From NCBI GenBank assembly GCA_964426875.1, contig CAYRSB010000001.1, positions 62,001-126,000 of the forward strand: DNA of 64,000 nucleotides, in the 5' to 3' direction. Of the stretch, positions 18,282 to 25,999 are shown piece after piece (within the stretch, counting starts at the first letter, position 1; each line of letters opens with the position of its first letter). Under the pieces are notes generated by a model that was not told the origin of the DNA, made no database searches, and was given only the letters and a program-made list of their open reading frames with translations. The position numbers were made by a program, and so were the translations under genes. Source of the DNA: Caldatribacterium sp964426875. GTDB lineage: Bacteria; Atribacterota; Atribacteria; Atribacterales; Caldatribacteriaceae.

Positions 18282-19243
18282 AAGTCCTTTTTATGGGTAC
18301 CCCCCTTTTTGGGGTCAGGGTACTTGAGACTCTGGCAAAGATGGAGAAAATCTGTATCGTGGGTGTGGTGACTCGTCCCCATCGACCTGCGGGAAGAGGT
18401 CTGCGTCTTACTCCTTCCCCCGTATACCAGGTAGCCGAAAAGTTGGGATTACCCGTGTGGCAACCTCAGAAAGTCAACAACCCCGATTTTGTGGATTTCT
18501 TGCGTGGTCTTGGGTGTGACGTTTTTGTGATAGCAGCTTACGGGCAGATTCTGAAAAAAGACCTTCTTTGCCTTCCTCCTTTGGGATGTCTCAACGTCCA
18601 TGCTTCCCTTTTGCCTCGTTTTCGTGGCCCTGATCCCATTCGTTGGGCAATTCTTGAGGGAGATGAAGTTACAGGGGTTACCATCATGCTCATGGATGAA
18701 GGAGTAGATACCGGCCCGATCCTTGCGCAACGAGTCATTCCCATTACTCCTCAAGACAACTATCTCTCCCTTGTGGAAAAGCTTGGAGATCTGGGGGGAA
18801 AACTTCTGTGTGACATTCTTCCTTCTTGGAAGGAAGGAAAAATCACTCCCCGGTCTCAGGAGGGGGAACCTTCATATGCCCCTTTTGTGAACAAAGGAGA
18901 AGCCAAAATTCGTTGGGAAGAACCGGCTTCGTACATTGTGCGCCGTGTTCGGGCCTTTTATCCTTCACCGGGGGCTTACACTATCTTTCGGGGGAAGCGT
19001 CTCAGAATCCTTGAGGCCTGTTGGGAGGAAAAGGAAAATGGAACTTCTTGTCTTCCTGGCACTATTTATCGTATAGAGAGGAAAGGGGGGATTGCGGTGT
19101 GTGCTGGTGGAGGATTGGTCGTGCTTTTGCAGGTGCAGCCTGAGGGGAAAAGGGTCATGTCGGCGTGGGAGTTTGTTTGTGGTTATCGGCTCTCAGAAGG
19201 ACAGAGAATGAATGAGGGAGGTGAAGAAAATGTTCTTTTTTGA
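18278..19243 (+). CDS. fmt: Fmt, methionyl-tRNA formyltransferase (probable CTG start)
   Basis: Formylates initiator Met-tRNA. Seen: MGTPLFG, NVHASLLPRFRG with the catalytic His (about 108) and LPxxRG loop, and MDEGVDTGPIL. The first ATG (18293) would remove the first beta strand (KVLF) that precedes MGTP in essentially all members. CTG 18278, overlapping the def stop, restores (M)KVLFMGTP and lies 10 nt after GGAGGGG at 18261. No ATG, GTG or TTG is available in frame between. The CTG start is therefore preferred, with ATG 18293 as alternative. Confidence 0.93.
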   Translation: MKVLFMGTPLFGVRVLETLAKMEKICIVGVVTRPHRPAGRGLRLTPSPVYQVAEKLGLPVWQPQKVNNPDFVDFLRGLGCDVFVIAAYGQILKKDLLCLPPLGCLNVHASLLPRFRGPDPIRWAILEGDEVTGVTIMLMDEGVDTGPILAQRVIPITPQDNYLSLVEKLGDLGGKLLCDILPSWKEGKITPRSQEGEPSYAPFVNKGEAKIRWEEPASYIVRRVRAFYPSPGAYTIFRGKRLRILEACWEEKENGTSCLPGTIYRIERKGGIAVCAGGGLVVLLQVQPEGKRVMSAWEFVCGYRLSEGQRMNEGGEENVLF

Positions 19244-19907
19244 CCCCACTTTTCTGCTCCTTATTCCTGCTCTTTTTCTTGCCATCTACGCCCATACCCG
19301 GGTTACCCAGACGTATACCCTCCTTTCACGGAGGAGGGCGCGGGTAGGGCTTTCCGGTTGGGAGGTGGCAGAAAACCTTATAAGAAATCTTGGAGTTGGA
19401 GTGGGACTCGAAGAGATTCCTGGGGCACTCACCGATCACTACGATCCGGGACAAGAAACCCTACGTCTTTCTCGGGCAGTAGCGCGAGGGAGGTCCATAG
19501 CAGACCTTGCCATTGTAGCTCATGAGGTGGGGCACGTTCTTCAAAAGAGAGAGGGCTATTCTCCTTTTAAGCTACGGAGTACTCTTGTTCCTGTGGCTGG
19601 ATTCGGCTCGCAATTAGCTCTTCCACTTTTCTTTCTCGGTTTCCTTTTCGCCTTTCGACCACTGATGGACCTTGGTATCCTCTTTTTCAGTGTTGCCGTG
19701 CTTTTTCAGCTTACTACTCTTCCTGTAGAGTTTGACGCCAGCCGCCGGGCCTATAAGGTTTTAGAACGTTCCTCGCTTGTGGCAGAGGAAGAAAAACCTC
19801 TGGTTCGGAAGATGCTTCAGGCAGCAGCTTTGACCTATGTGGCTGCTACGGCCGTGGCAGCCCTGCAGCTTGTGAGACTTTTTCTTTTACGACAGAGTAG
19901 GGATTGA
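19230..19907 (+). CDS. YugP-type membrane zinc metallopeptidase (Zn_peptidase_2)
   Basis: Membrane protease with an N-terminal transmembrane segment (about 5-22), an HEVGH zinc motif near residue 98 (AHEVGHVLQ), a following glutamate/aspartate-rich helix (PVEFDASRRA near 170) and further membrane segments at about 125-165 and the C-terminus. Matches the YugP family, whose substrate is unknown. ATG 19230 is preferred to ATG 19212 because GGAGGTGA lies about 7 nt upstream. It overlaps fmt by 14 bp and rsmB by 4 bp, an insertion in the common fmt-rsmB order. Confidence 0.87.
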   Translation: MFFFDPTFLLLIPALFLAIYAHTRVTQTYTLLSRRRARVGLSGWEVAENLIRNLGVGVGLEEIPGALTDHYDPGQETLRLSRAVARGRSIADLAIVAHEVGHVLQKREGYSPFKLRSTLVPVAGFGSQLALPLFFLGFLFAFRPLMDLGILFFSVAVLFQLTTLPVEFDASRRAYKVLERSSLVAEEEKPLVRKMLQAAALTYVAATAVAALQLVRLFLLRQSRD

Positions 19908-21226
19908 AGCACTTGGTTGACCGTTACCGCCTAAACGCACTTTCGATTTTGACCCGTCTTGAGGAAGGCAAGGCTCTCTTTCTGGACCGAGAGTACAATC
20001 GTTCTTTTGGGAAGTATTCCCTTCATGAACGGGATACTCTGGTGAGTCTTGTGAGAGGAGTGGTGAAGTTTCGCAAAAGTCTTGACGGAGTGGCCCGAGC
20101 GTACCTTCCAAAGTGGGAGAAACTGCCCTCCTTGGTCCACAATGCCTTGCGTCTTGGCATTTTCCAGCTTCTTTTCCATACTCATGTCCCCCCCTTTGCT
20201 GTCGTTCATGAGTGGGTTGAAGCAATAAAGTCCCTTCAAGGAACAGCCTTTGTCCCACTCGTTAATGCCGTGCTTCGAAACGTGGAGCGAAATCTCAAGG
20301 AACACAGAGAAAATGCCTCCCTTTGGGGAGTGGACCTTCCTCCTTGGCTTGAAAGAGAGTGGCAAGAAATACTTGGAGACGAAGACCTCTGGGACCTCAA
20401 ACGTTCTCTCGCCCTCCCTCCCTCCCTTTTTGTGCGGGTGAATACCTTGAAAACAAAGGAGAGGGACCTTGAAAGCCTTTTCTTCCGGTGGAGGATACAG
20501 AGTGAAAAAACCGTCTTACCCGGGGCTCTGAGGGTTTTTTCCAGTTACTCTGGTCTTTTGAGCCTTCCAGAAGAAGTGCAGGGGCTTTTCTATCCTCAGG
20601 ACTTGGGTTCGCAAATGGTAGGACATCTTTTTGGTCCCCTTCCTGGAGAGAAAGTGGTGGATGCTTGCTGTGGTGTGGGAGGGAAGTCATTTCTTATAGC
20701 ACAGCTAATGGAGAACCGTGGTCTTGTTCGAGCCTGGGATAGGAGCAAAAGACGGATTGGTACCCTCCTGAGGATTGCCCAAAAAAGCGGCATATCCATA
20801 ATCCAACCGGAAGTTTTGGACTGCCTTGCAATCCCCTCGGTCTATTTCGAAACGGCCGATCGCCTGCTTCTTGACGCCCCCTGTTCGAATCTTGGGACTA
20901 TAAGGCGTAATCCTGAGGTTTTGTGGAGAGTGAACGAGGAAGAGGTGCGAAAGCTTGCCAAAAAGCAACTCGAGCTCCTTTTCTCGGTGTTCCAAGTGGT
21001 CAAAAAAGGAGGGGTCATGGTATACTCTGTTTGCACCTTGACCCGAGAAGAAACTATTTCCGTGGTTGAGGCTTTCGAGAGAGTAAAGGGTCAAGCGGTG
21101 ACCCGCTTGACCCTTTCTTTAGGGGATTTCGGAGTACATTCGGAGAAAGAAGGATGGGCCTTTCTCTGGCCTCATTGTCTGGGGTGTGACGGGTTTTTTG
21201 TAGTTGCTTGGAGGAAGAGGGAATGA
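19904..21226 (+). CDS. rsmB: RsmB, 16S rRNA (cytosine-5)-methyltransferase
   Basis: SAM-dependent m5C967-type methylation of 16S rRNA. An N-terminal NusB-like RNA-binding domain (about 1-140) is followed by a Rossmann methyltransferase. Seen: VVDACCGVGGKSFLIAQ (SAM site), LLDAPCSNLGTIRRNPE with the PC motif (about 326), and SVCTLTREE with the second catalytic Cys (about 375). TTG 19904 overlaps the previous stop. A terminator-like hairpin lies in its 3' coding part (21085-21116). Confidence 0.95.
   Translation: MKHLVDRYRLNALSILTRLEEGKALFLDREYNRSFGKYSLHERDTLVSLVRGVVKFRKSLDGVARAYLPKWEKLPSLVHNALRLGIFQLLFHTHVPPFAVVHEWVEAIKSLQGTAFVPLVNAVLRNVERNLKEHRENASLWGVDLPPWLEREWQEILGDEDLWDLKRSLALPPSLFVRVNTLKTKERDLESLFFRWRIQSEKTVLPGALRVFSSYSGLLSLPEEVQGLFYPQDLGSQMVGHLFGPLPGEKVVDACCGVGGKSFLIAQLMENRGLVRAWDRSKRRIGTLLRIAQKSGISIIQPEVLDCLAIPSVYFETADRLLLDAPCSNLGTIRRNPEVLWRVNEEEVRKLAKKQLELLFSVFQVVKKGGVMVYSVCTLTREETISVVEAFERVKGQAVTRLTLSLGDFGVHSEKEGWAFLWPHCLGCDGFFVVAWRKRE
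21085..21116 (+). terminator. Hairpin resembling a terminator inside rsmB
   Basis: A perfect 14-bp inverted repeat, AAAGGGTCAAGCGG and its complement, encloses the 4-nt loop TGAC and is followed by CTTTAG. It codes for KGQAVTRLTL near the RsmB C-terminus. It may attenuate transcription into the PASTA and rpe genes, or be a stable RNA structure of another role. The U-tract is short and interrupted, so strength is uncertain. Confidence 0.4.
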
Positions 21227-22257
21227 AAGAGGAGAGGGAGAGTAGGGAATCCCGTCTGGTTCTATTTTTGGGAAGGGTTTTTGGAGCCACTTTTTTCTTT
21301 GGCCTGGGTCTTTTTTTGAGCTTTTATCTTGGTTTCGTCTTTTTTGAGAATTACGTGATGGGGGGGGATGTGGTAGTACCTGACTTTAAAAAGATGAACC
21401 TCGTTGAGGTCCTCAATCGTTCTGCTCGGTTGGGTTTGCGTCTCGAGGTAAGAGGGGTAGGAGAAAGCCCCGATCTTCCCCCCCTGACTGTTCTTGAACA
21501 AGACCCGCCTCCTGGGGCGAGGATGAAGAAGAACGCTCGTCTGCGAGTAGTGGTGAACGGTGGAACATTGTCTTCTTCCGGGATTCCGGTGGTTTCTCAA
21601 GGGAGATACCTTCTCCTCCCCGATGTGAGGGGGAAGAGCGTGGAGGAAGCTCGAAGCATCCTTGAAAGTCAGGGGCTCAAGGTGGGAAGAGTGGTGGAGG
21701 TGAGCCATAGTAACCTTCCTCGGGGGTACGTCATTTCTCAGAATCCCCAACCCCAAACAGAAGTCGCCTTAGGGGGCTCAGTGCATCTTCTCGTTTCGGC
21801 GGGTAGGGGGAGCGAACCGGAAGAAGTGAGTGTTCCTGATGTTGTGGGTCTTCGTTTGGAGGAAGCCCGGGAAGTTTTGGCCCGCAGTGGTCTTGTGGTA
21901 GGGGAAATCGAGGAAGTGACCTCTCCGAATAGACCTACAGGAGTTGTGATAGAACAGAGCCCAGACGCTCAAGAACTTCTATCTCGGGGAGGGAGTGTGC
22001 GCCTCAAGGTGGTGAAAGCTCGGGAAACTGTTCTACCCGAGGAAGGAACAAAATCCTTAACCTTGAGATTCATTCTTCCCTCTTCTCGGTCTCCTATAGC
22101 CGTGCAGATCGTGGTACAAGATGAAGCGGGCGAGCGGGTAGTATATGAGAAGGAACACCAGGGGGAAGACTTGGTCGAAATCTCCACTCCTACCAAGGGA
22201 AAGGGGAAAGTGACCATATTCCTTAACGGGTACTACTACTGGGAGAAAGCTTTCTGA
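21223..22257 (+). CDS. PASTA-domain membrane protein without kinase
   Basis: A 344-residue protein with a short cytoplasmic N-terminus, one membrane helix (about 12-42), and three extracytoplasmic PASTA repeats beginning at VVVPDFKKMN, YLLLPDVRGKS and VSVPDVVGLR, plus a C-terminal beta-rich tail (about 280-344). PASTA domains bind murein fragments in PrkC/PknB and PBPs. Here no kinase domain precedes them, although the gene stands at the rsmB-rpe site where Firmicutes carry prpC-prkC-rsgA. ATG 21223 overlaps the rsmB stop and follows GGAGGAAGAGGG. Function is inferred only: a murein sensor or septal adaptor. Confidence 0.88.
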   Translation: MKEERESRESRLVLFLGRVFGATFFFGLGLFLSFYLGFVFFENYVMGGDVVVPDFKKMNLVEVLNRSARLGLRLEVRGVGESPDLPPLTVLEQDPPPGARMKKNARLRVVVNGGTLSSSGIPVVSQGRYLLLPDVRGKSVEEARSILESQGLKVGRVVEVSHSNLPRGYVISQNPQPQTEVALGGSVHLLVSAGRGSEPEEVSVPDVVGLRLEEAREVLARSGLVVGEIEEVTSPNRPTGVVIEQSPDAQELLSRGGSVRLKVVKARETVLPEEGTKSLTLRFILPSSRSPIAVQIVVQDEAGERVVYEKEHQGEDLVEISTPTKGKGKVTIFLNGYYYWEKAF

Positions 22258-22276
22258 CTTAGGAAGGGGGGTTCCT

Positions 22277-22939
22277 ATGGCAAAGCTCGCCCCATCTATT
22301 CTCTCCTGCGATTTTTCCCGTCTTCGAGAACAGCTCCTCGAGGCTTGGGAAGGGGGAGCAGAAATTATTCATGTGGACGTTATGGACGGGCATTTTGTGC
22401 CCAACCTCACCTTTGGTCCTTTGATAGTGGAGGCGGTACGTAATATCCTTCCCCAGGCTTTTATTGATGTTCATCTTATGATGGATAATCCTCGTGCTTT
22501 TGTGGCAGATTTTGTCCAAGCGGGAGCGGATCTTGTGAGTTTTCATGCCGAGGCGGTGCGCGATTTCGACGCTGTTTTGAAGGATATGGAGAGAATGGGT
22601 ATAAGGAGTGGCTTGGCCCTCTGCCCGGGAACTCCTCTCTCTATCCTTGATTATGTGCTTCCCAGGCTTTCTTTGGTACTTCTCATGACTGTGAACCCTG
22701 GCTTTGGGGGCCAGAAATTTATCCCCGGCATGGAGGAAAAGATTCGGATGTTGCAGAGAAGGATTCAGGAAAAAGGCCTCCACGTGGACATAGAGATTGA
22801 CGGAGGAGTGAAGGAGGAAAATGTCGAATTTCTTGCCTCCTGTGGAGCTTCCATCATTGTTGCTGGGTCTTTGGTATTTTCTGCTTCCGATATTCGCAGA
22901 CAGGTGCGCCGCCTTGTGGATATGATACGGGTATACTAA
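22277..22939 (+). CDS. rpe: Rpe, ribulose-phosphate 3-epimerase
   Basis: Interconverts ribulose-5-phosphate and xylulose-5-phosphate in the pentose phosphate pathway. TIM-barrel motifs seen: APSILSCDFSRL, HVDVMDGHFVPN, HLMM, MTVNPGFGGQ and the phosphate-binding EIDGGV/GS region. 220 residues, normal. The ribosome site (AGGAAGGGGGG) is partly in the loop of a small hairpin ending on the start codon. A strong terminator follows at once. Confidence 0.96.
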   Translation: MAKLAPSILSCDFSRLREQLLEAWEGGAEIIHVDVMDGHFVPNLTFGPLIVEAVRNILPQAFIDVHLMMDNPRAFVADFVQAGADLVSFHAEAVRDFDAVLKDMERMGIRSGLALCPGTPLSILDYVLPRLSLVLLMTVNPGFGGQKFIPGMEEKIRMLQRRIQEKGLHVDIEIDGGVKEENVEFLASCGASIIVAGSLVFSASDIRRQVRRLVDMIRVY

Positions 22940-22980
22940 GCTTAGGCCCGAAAATTAGTTCCTTCGGGCCTAAGCTTTTT
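22938..22980 (+). terminator. Rho-independent terminator after rpe
   Basis: A perfect 15-bp stem (AAGCTTAGGCCCGAA, 22938-22952, with its complement at 22963-22977), a 10-nt loop and a TTTTT run. It ends the yicC-rpe series. The stem contains the rpmB stop codon from the opposite strand. In the minus direction no U-run follows, so it works best for the + strand. Confidence 0.85.
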
Positions 22981-23155
22981 GTACTTTTCCCGCCTTCAGG
23001 CAGGAAGTACACACGTAGAGTCGCTTCACCTTGCCCTCCCAGAGAACCCGCACGCGTTGCACGTTTGGGCGCCATAAACGGCGGCTTACCCGGTGAGAGT
23101 GACTGATCTGATGTCCAAAAACGCTTCTCTTGCCACAAATTTCGCACTTTGCCAT
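22970..23155 (-). CDS. rpmB: RpmB, ribosomal protein L28 (zinc-binding form)
   Basis: Large-subunit protein of 61 residues. Starts MAKCEICGKR, contains HSHRVSRRLWRPNVQ and ends with VCTSCLKAGKV. The two CxxC pairs mark the zinc-binding form. Placing rpmB on the opposite strand after rpe also occurs in Bacillus. The stop codon lies in the rpe terminator stem. Confidence 0.95.
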   Translation of the reverse strand: MAKCEICGKRSVFGHQISHSHRVSRRLWRPNVQRVRVLWEGKVKRLYVCTSCLKAGKVQKA

Positions 23156-23157
23156 GC

Positions 23158-23313
23158 TTATCCCTGCTTTCTCTTTGTGTGTCGATCACAATATAGCAAT
23201 TTTCTCTGGGTACTGCAAGAGTAAATGTGAGGGTCATTTGCAAGAAAGAGGTAGGAAAATATGGTTGTGTCAACAATCTTGTGTAATGCGGTCAACTCTT
23301 TTCCTTTACGCAT
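23158..23313 (-). CDS. Possible small ORF upstream of rpmB
   Basis: A 51-codon frame starting at an ATG preceded by a strong GGAGGAAACA ribosome site; the frame can be extended 22 codons upstream. The product is basic with four His and no recognisable domain. The rpmB promoter lies inside it, which argues against a conserved gene. Kept only because of the ribosome site. Confidence 0.2.
   Translation of the reverse strand: MRKGKELTALHKIVDTTIFSYLFLANDPHIYSCSTQRKLLYCDRHTKRKQG
23190..23218 (-). promoter_or_regulatory. Promoter of rpmB
   Basis: On the minus strand TTGCAG (reverse complement of 23213-23218) is 17 nt from TATATT (reverse complement of 23190-23195), about 35 bp before the rpmB ATG. 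Good spacing and match to a sigma-70-type promoter. Confidence 0.55.
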
Positions 23314-23573
23314 TGTTTCCTCCTTGAAGCTCAAAAGCTTCTCCCTTAAAAGAGAAATGAGGGAGCGTCTCTTTGGCATATTTCTTGTTTTGTTCTATAA
23401 AGACAGGGGGGAAGAGCTTCTCCTTTAGCCGAGGATTGAGGAAAACTCTTTGGCTTTGCTTCCTTGATACAGGCTTCCTGGGTATTGGGAGTGGGGATGG
23501 AGCTCTAAAAAGTTTTGGGTAACAGAGAGGTAGAGAGAGGGAAGGCTCCTCTCTCCATGTACTCGTTTCTCTT

Positions 23574-23870
23574 TCACCTTCTGAGTATCACCCCACCCAC
23601 AAAGAGGATGGATACCATTTCTTGTACCTTCTCCTCTCCCAAGCTCCTCATCCGGGAAACCCATCCCGGAGAGTGTCTCTCCTTTCCAAGGGCTTTAAGG
23701 GTACGGGCAGTCTCTTTTGGAACACCCTCCTCTCGTACATGGCTACTACCAGTGCGTCCTCTTTCTTCCTTCTGTGATAGGATTTCAATCTCCTCTTTCA
23801 GAGTCTCAGTCATGGTCTCTGAAACACTTACCTTGTGGGTCATTGGTGTTTTGGGCTTTTGCCTCTCCAT
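23574..23870 (-). CDS. Possible hypothetical protein
   Basis: 98-codon minus-strand frame with AGGGAAA before the ATG. Codon choice (GAG, GGA, CTT, AGA/CGG) resembles the genome's genes. The product is charged, with an amphipathic stretch (TETLKEEIEILSQKEER) and a short hydrophobic end. No family recognised and no operon support; could be chance. Confidence 0.25.
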   Translation of the reverse strand: MERQKPKTPMTHKVSVSETMTETLKEEIEILSQKEERGRTGSSHVREEGVPKETARTLKALGKERHSPGWVSRMRSLGEEKVQEMVSILFVGGVILRR

Positions 23871-23964
23871 TTTCCCTATTAGGGGGTATTTCTCTCTTGG
23901 CGTTCTCCCTTTTACACAAAATAGAGTACACTACCGAAAAGGTAAGATAAAATGAGACAAAAGG

Positions 23965-25122
23965 ATGAAAGGGGTGCAATTCACGAGGGAAAGTACACCT
24001 CTTTTTGAACTTGTTCTCCACAAACTTAAGGAAATAGGAGCACGGCCCTCAGCCTCGGAAAAAGAACGAACCTTCCTTGAATTTCTCAAAGACGTGCTCC
24101 TTTCTCTCAATCTTTCCGTGGATTGGGAAACCTTTCCGGCTCTCTCCACCTACACTTGGCCCTATCTTCTCCTCTGGGGTGGATTCGTCCAGGCTGGTCT
24201 TTTGCTTCGGTGGGCACCTCTTTGGTCTTTAGTCACAGGCCTTATCGTGCCTTTTGTAGAGTACTGGGAGCTTTCCACCCTTCCCTTTTTCAGCTCGCTT
24301 TTCCGGCGACGTTCCTCCCACAACCTCATAGGCAAAAATGGAAATGAACCGGAGGTTGTACTCCTTGCCCATGTTGACTCCGCCACTCCCTCTATCTTTT
24401 TTCATCCCCACTTTGTAGTCCATCCCCGGCTGTCTTTGGTATGTGTCGTTGGTTCCTCACTTCTTGTTGTGATCCTGTCAGGGCTTTGGATTCTTATCCC
24501 CAATAACGTGTGGTGGTGGATAGCACTTGTGCCCTCTTCGTATCTCCTCTTTATCGCTTTAGGGCACGTGCACAGGGAATTCCTTATAAAGCCTTCTCCA
24601 GGAGGCAATGACAATGGGAGTGGAGTGGCAGTGGCTTTAGAACTTGCTCGAGTCTTAAAGGAAAAGAATTTCCCTTTTTGGGTAGTCTTCACTGGGGCAG
24701 AAGAGTCAGGAACGTGGGGTGCCTTGCACCTTGCTCGAAAGCACGAAGGCGTGTTACGCAAAACACCCATCATCAACCTCGACAACCTGGGTGTAGGGAG
24801 GCTTACTTTGGCAACTCGGGAGGGGATGTGGAGGATATACGATGCGGATGCCGCTCTTCTTGAGAGGCTCGGGCGCATTGGCCGTAGTCTATCCTTTTCT
24901 CTTCGACCATATCTTGGTCTCTCCACCGATGCCACCCCTCTCTTAGCCCGGGGTTTCAGGGCAGTAACAATCATCGCTTTGGGCGAGAAAGGCATTCCTG
25001 TCAACTGGCACTGGTATACCGACACGGTCGATACAATCGACCGGAAGAACCTGGAAAAGGCTGTGAAGCTTGTGCAATGTTTCATGGAGGAGCATTGTGA
25101 TGAACATCCTGCGAAGTCTTGA
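23965..25122 (+). CDS. Membrane-associated M28-family peptidase
   Basis: Zinc-dependent exopeptidase-like protein. The metal-site pattern of M28 is visible: AHVDSA (His/Asp, about 136), GGNDNGSG (Asp, about 215), EES (catalytic and metal Glu, about 246), STDATP (Asp, about 320) and HWYTDT (His, about 349). Two hydrophobic stretches (about 65-100 and 150-195), one of them within the peptidase fold between the first and second metal ligands, suggest it is held in the membrane. 385 residues. The substrate is unknown; an aminopeptidase on small peptides is likely. Overlaps the PAP2 gene. Confidence 0.82.
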   Translation: MKGVQFTRESTPLFELVLHKLKEIGARPSASEKERTFLEFLKDVLLSLNLSVDWETFPALSTYTWPYLLLWGGFVQAGLLLRWAPLWSLVTGLIVPFVEYWELSTLPFFSSLFRRRSSHNLIGKNGNEPEVVLLAHVDSATPSIFFHPHFVVHPRLSLVCVVGSSLLVVILSGLWILIPNNVWWWIALVPSSYLLFIALGHVHREFLIKPSPGGNDNGSGVAVALELARVLKEKNFPFWVVFTGAEESGTWGALHLARKHEGVLRKTPIINLDNLGVGRLTLATREGMWRIYDADAALLERLGRIGRSLSFSLRPYLGLSTDATPLLARGFRAVTIIALGEKGIPVNWHWYTDTVDTIDRKNLEKAVKLVQCFMEEHCDEHPAKS

Positions 25123-25933
25123 TGTTCTCCTTGCTCTTCAGAGCGTTTCTTCCCCATTTCTTGACGTGGTGATGCGGGGTCTTTCCTTTTTGGGGAGCGA
25201 GTTCTTCTATTTTGCCATTCTCGTTCTCCTTTATTGGAGGGTGAATCGGAGGTTATCCATCCAACTGGCTACGGTTACCCTTCTTTCCCTCTACCTCAAC
25301 TTTCTCTTGAAGGACTTTTTTGCCTTTCCCCGACCGGAAGGACCGGGTTTGCGTATCCTTGAGAAAACTTCTGATTTCTCTTTCCCCAGTGGTCATGCGC
25401 AATCGGTCACTTCCTTTTTCTTTTTTCTGGCCTTGTCCTTGAAGCGGTCTTCACTTTTTGTTCTTGCTGGAGTTTTAGCTTTTCTCGTGTCACTCTCAAG
25501 GCTCTACCTTGGGGTCCACTATGTACAAGATGTTTTGGGAGGGGTGGCTCTGGGCTTTGCCTTCGCTCTGGGATTTTGGTTGCTCTTTCGAAACCTTTTT
25601 CTAAAAGCCTTCTCCCCTCTTTTCGGTCTTTTGGTGCTCATTCCCGCAGGTTATGCCCTCTTTTTCTTTGCCTCATCGCATCTTGGTCTTGTTGTGGCTG
25701 GGTCTTTGACTGGAGCTTTAGCAGGACACCTTCTGAGTTTGTGGATTGGTCTTGAAGAGAGGATATTCAAGGCTACGACATACCTTTTAGGGATTGCAGG
25801 GCTTGTCATTCTCTATCTCGTTGGGAAGAGAATGGCCCCTCCCTCTGATTTCTGGCTTTTCTTTCGATACCTCCTTTTGAACCTCTTTGCCACCTTTGGT
25901 TTCCCCCTTCTGGCCTCTTTTGGAGAGAGGTGA
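25100..25933 (+). CDS. PAP2-superfamily membrane phosphatase
   Basis: Integral-membrane lipid phosphatase of about 277 residues with six or more hydrophobic segments. All three PAP2 motifs are present: KDFFAFPRP, FPSGHAQS and SRLYLGVHYVQD. Undecaprenyl-diphosphate or phosphatidylglycerol-phosphate are typical substrates; which one cannot be told. ATG 25100 (or GTG 25097) follows GGAGGAG. It overlaps the M28 gene by 23 bp. Confidence 0.9.
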   Translation: MNILRSLDVLLALQSVSSPFLDVVMRGLSFLGSEFFYFAILVLLYWRVNRRLSIQLATVTLLSLYLNFLLKDFFAFPRPEGPGLRILEKTSDFSFPSGHAQSVTSFFFFLALSLKRSSLFVLAGVLAFLVSLSRLYLGVHYVQDVLGGVALGFAFALGFWLLFRNLFLKAFSPLFGLLVLIPAGYALFFFASSHLGLVVAGSLTGALAGHLLSLWIGLEERIFKATTYLLGIAGLVILYLVGKRMAPPSDFWLFFRYLLLNLFATFGFPLLASFGER

Positions 25934-25957
25934 GGATTAAAGAAAATGAGAAGGGCG

Positions 25958-25966
25958 TGATACAAT
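25958..25966 (+). promoter_or_regulatory. Extended -10 promoter before recG
   Basis: TGATACAAT is an extended -10 element (TGnTACAAT) in the 66-bp gap after the PAP2 gene, about 34 bp before the recG ATG. No good -35 is present, which is usual for this type. It could drive the start of the long recG-to-recO series. Confidence 0.4.
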
Positions 25967-25999
25967 AAGCGGAGAGAAGTCGTCCCGGAGGGGGCGAAC

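Larger units (their letters stand above)
23156..23964. other. ~800 bp region with no convincing gene
   Basis: The first 65 bp hold the rpmB promoter. Two weak minus-strand frames are listed separately. The rest shows purine/pyrimidine-skewed sequence and a short inverted repeat at 23532-23554 (GAGAGAGG with 7-nt loop). No tRNA, riboswitch, repeat array or mobile-element end was recognised. Plus-strand frame 23515-23955 shows no family pattern. Confidence 0.6.

Noticed and set aside
23515..23955. Plus-strand frame of 146 codons in the gap
   Set aside because: Ser/Leu/Phe-rich with no family pattern or ribosome site; opposes a slightly better minus-strand frame.
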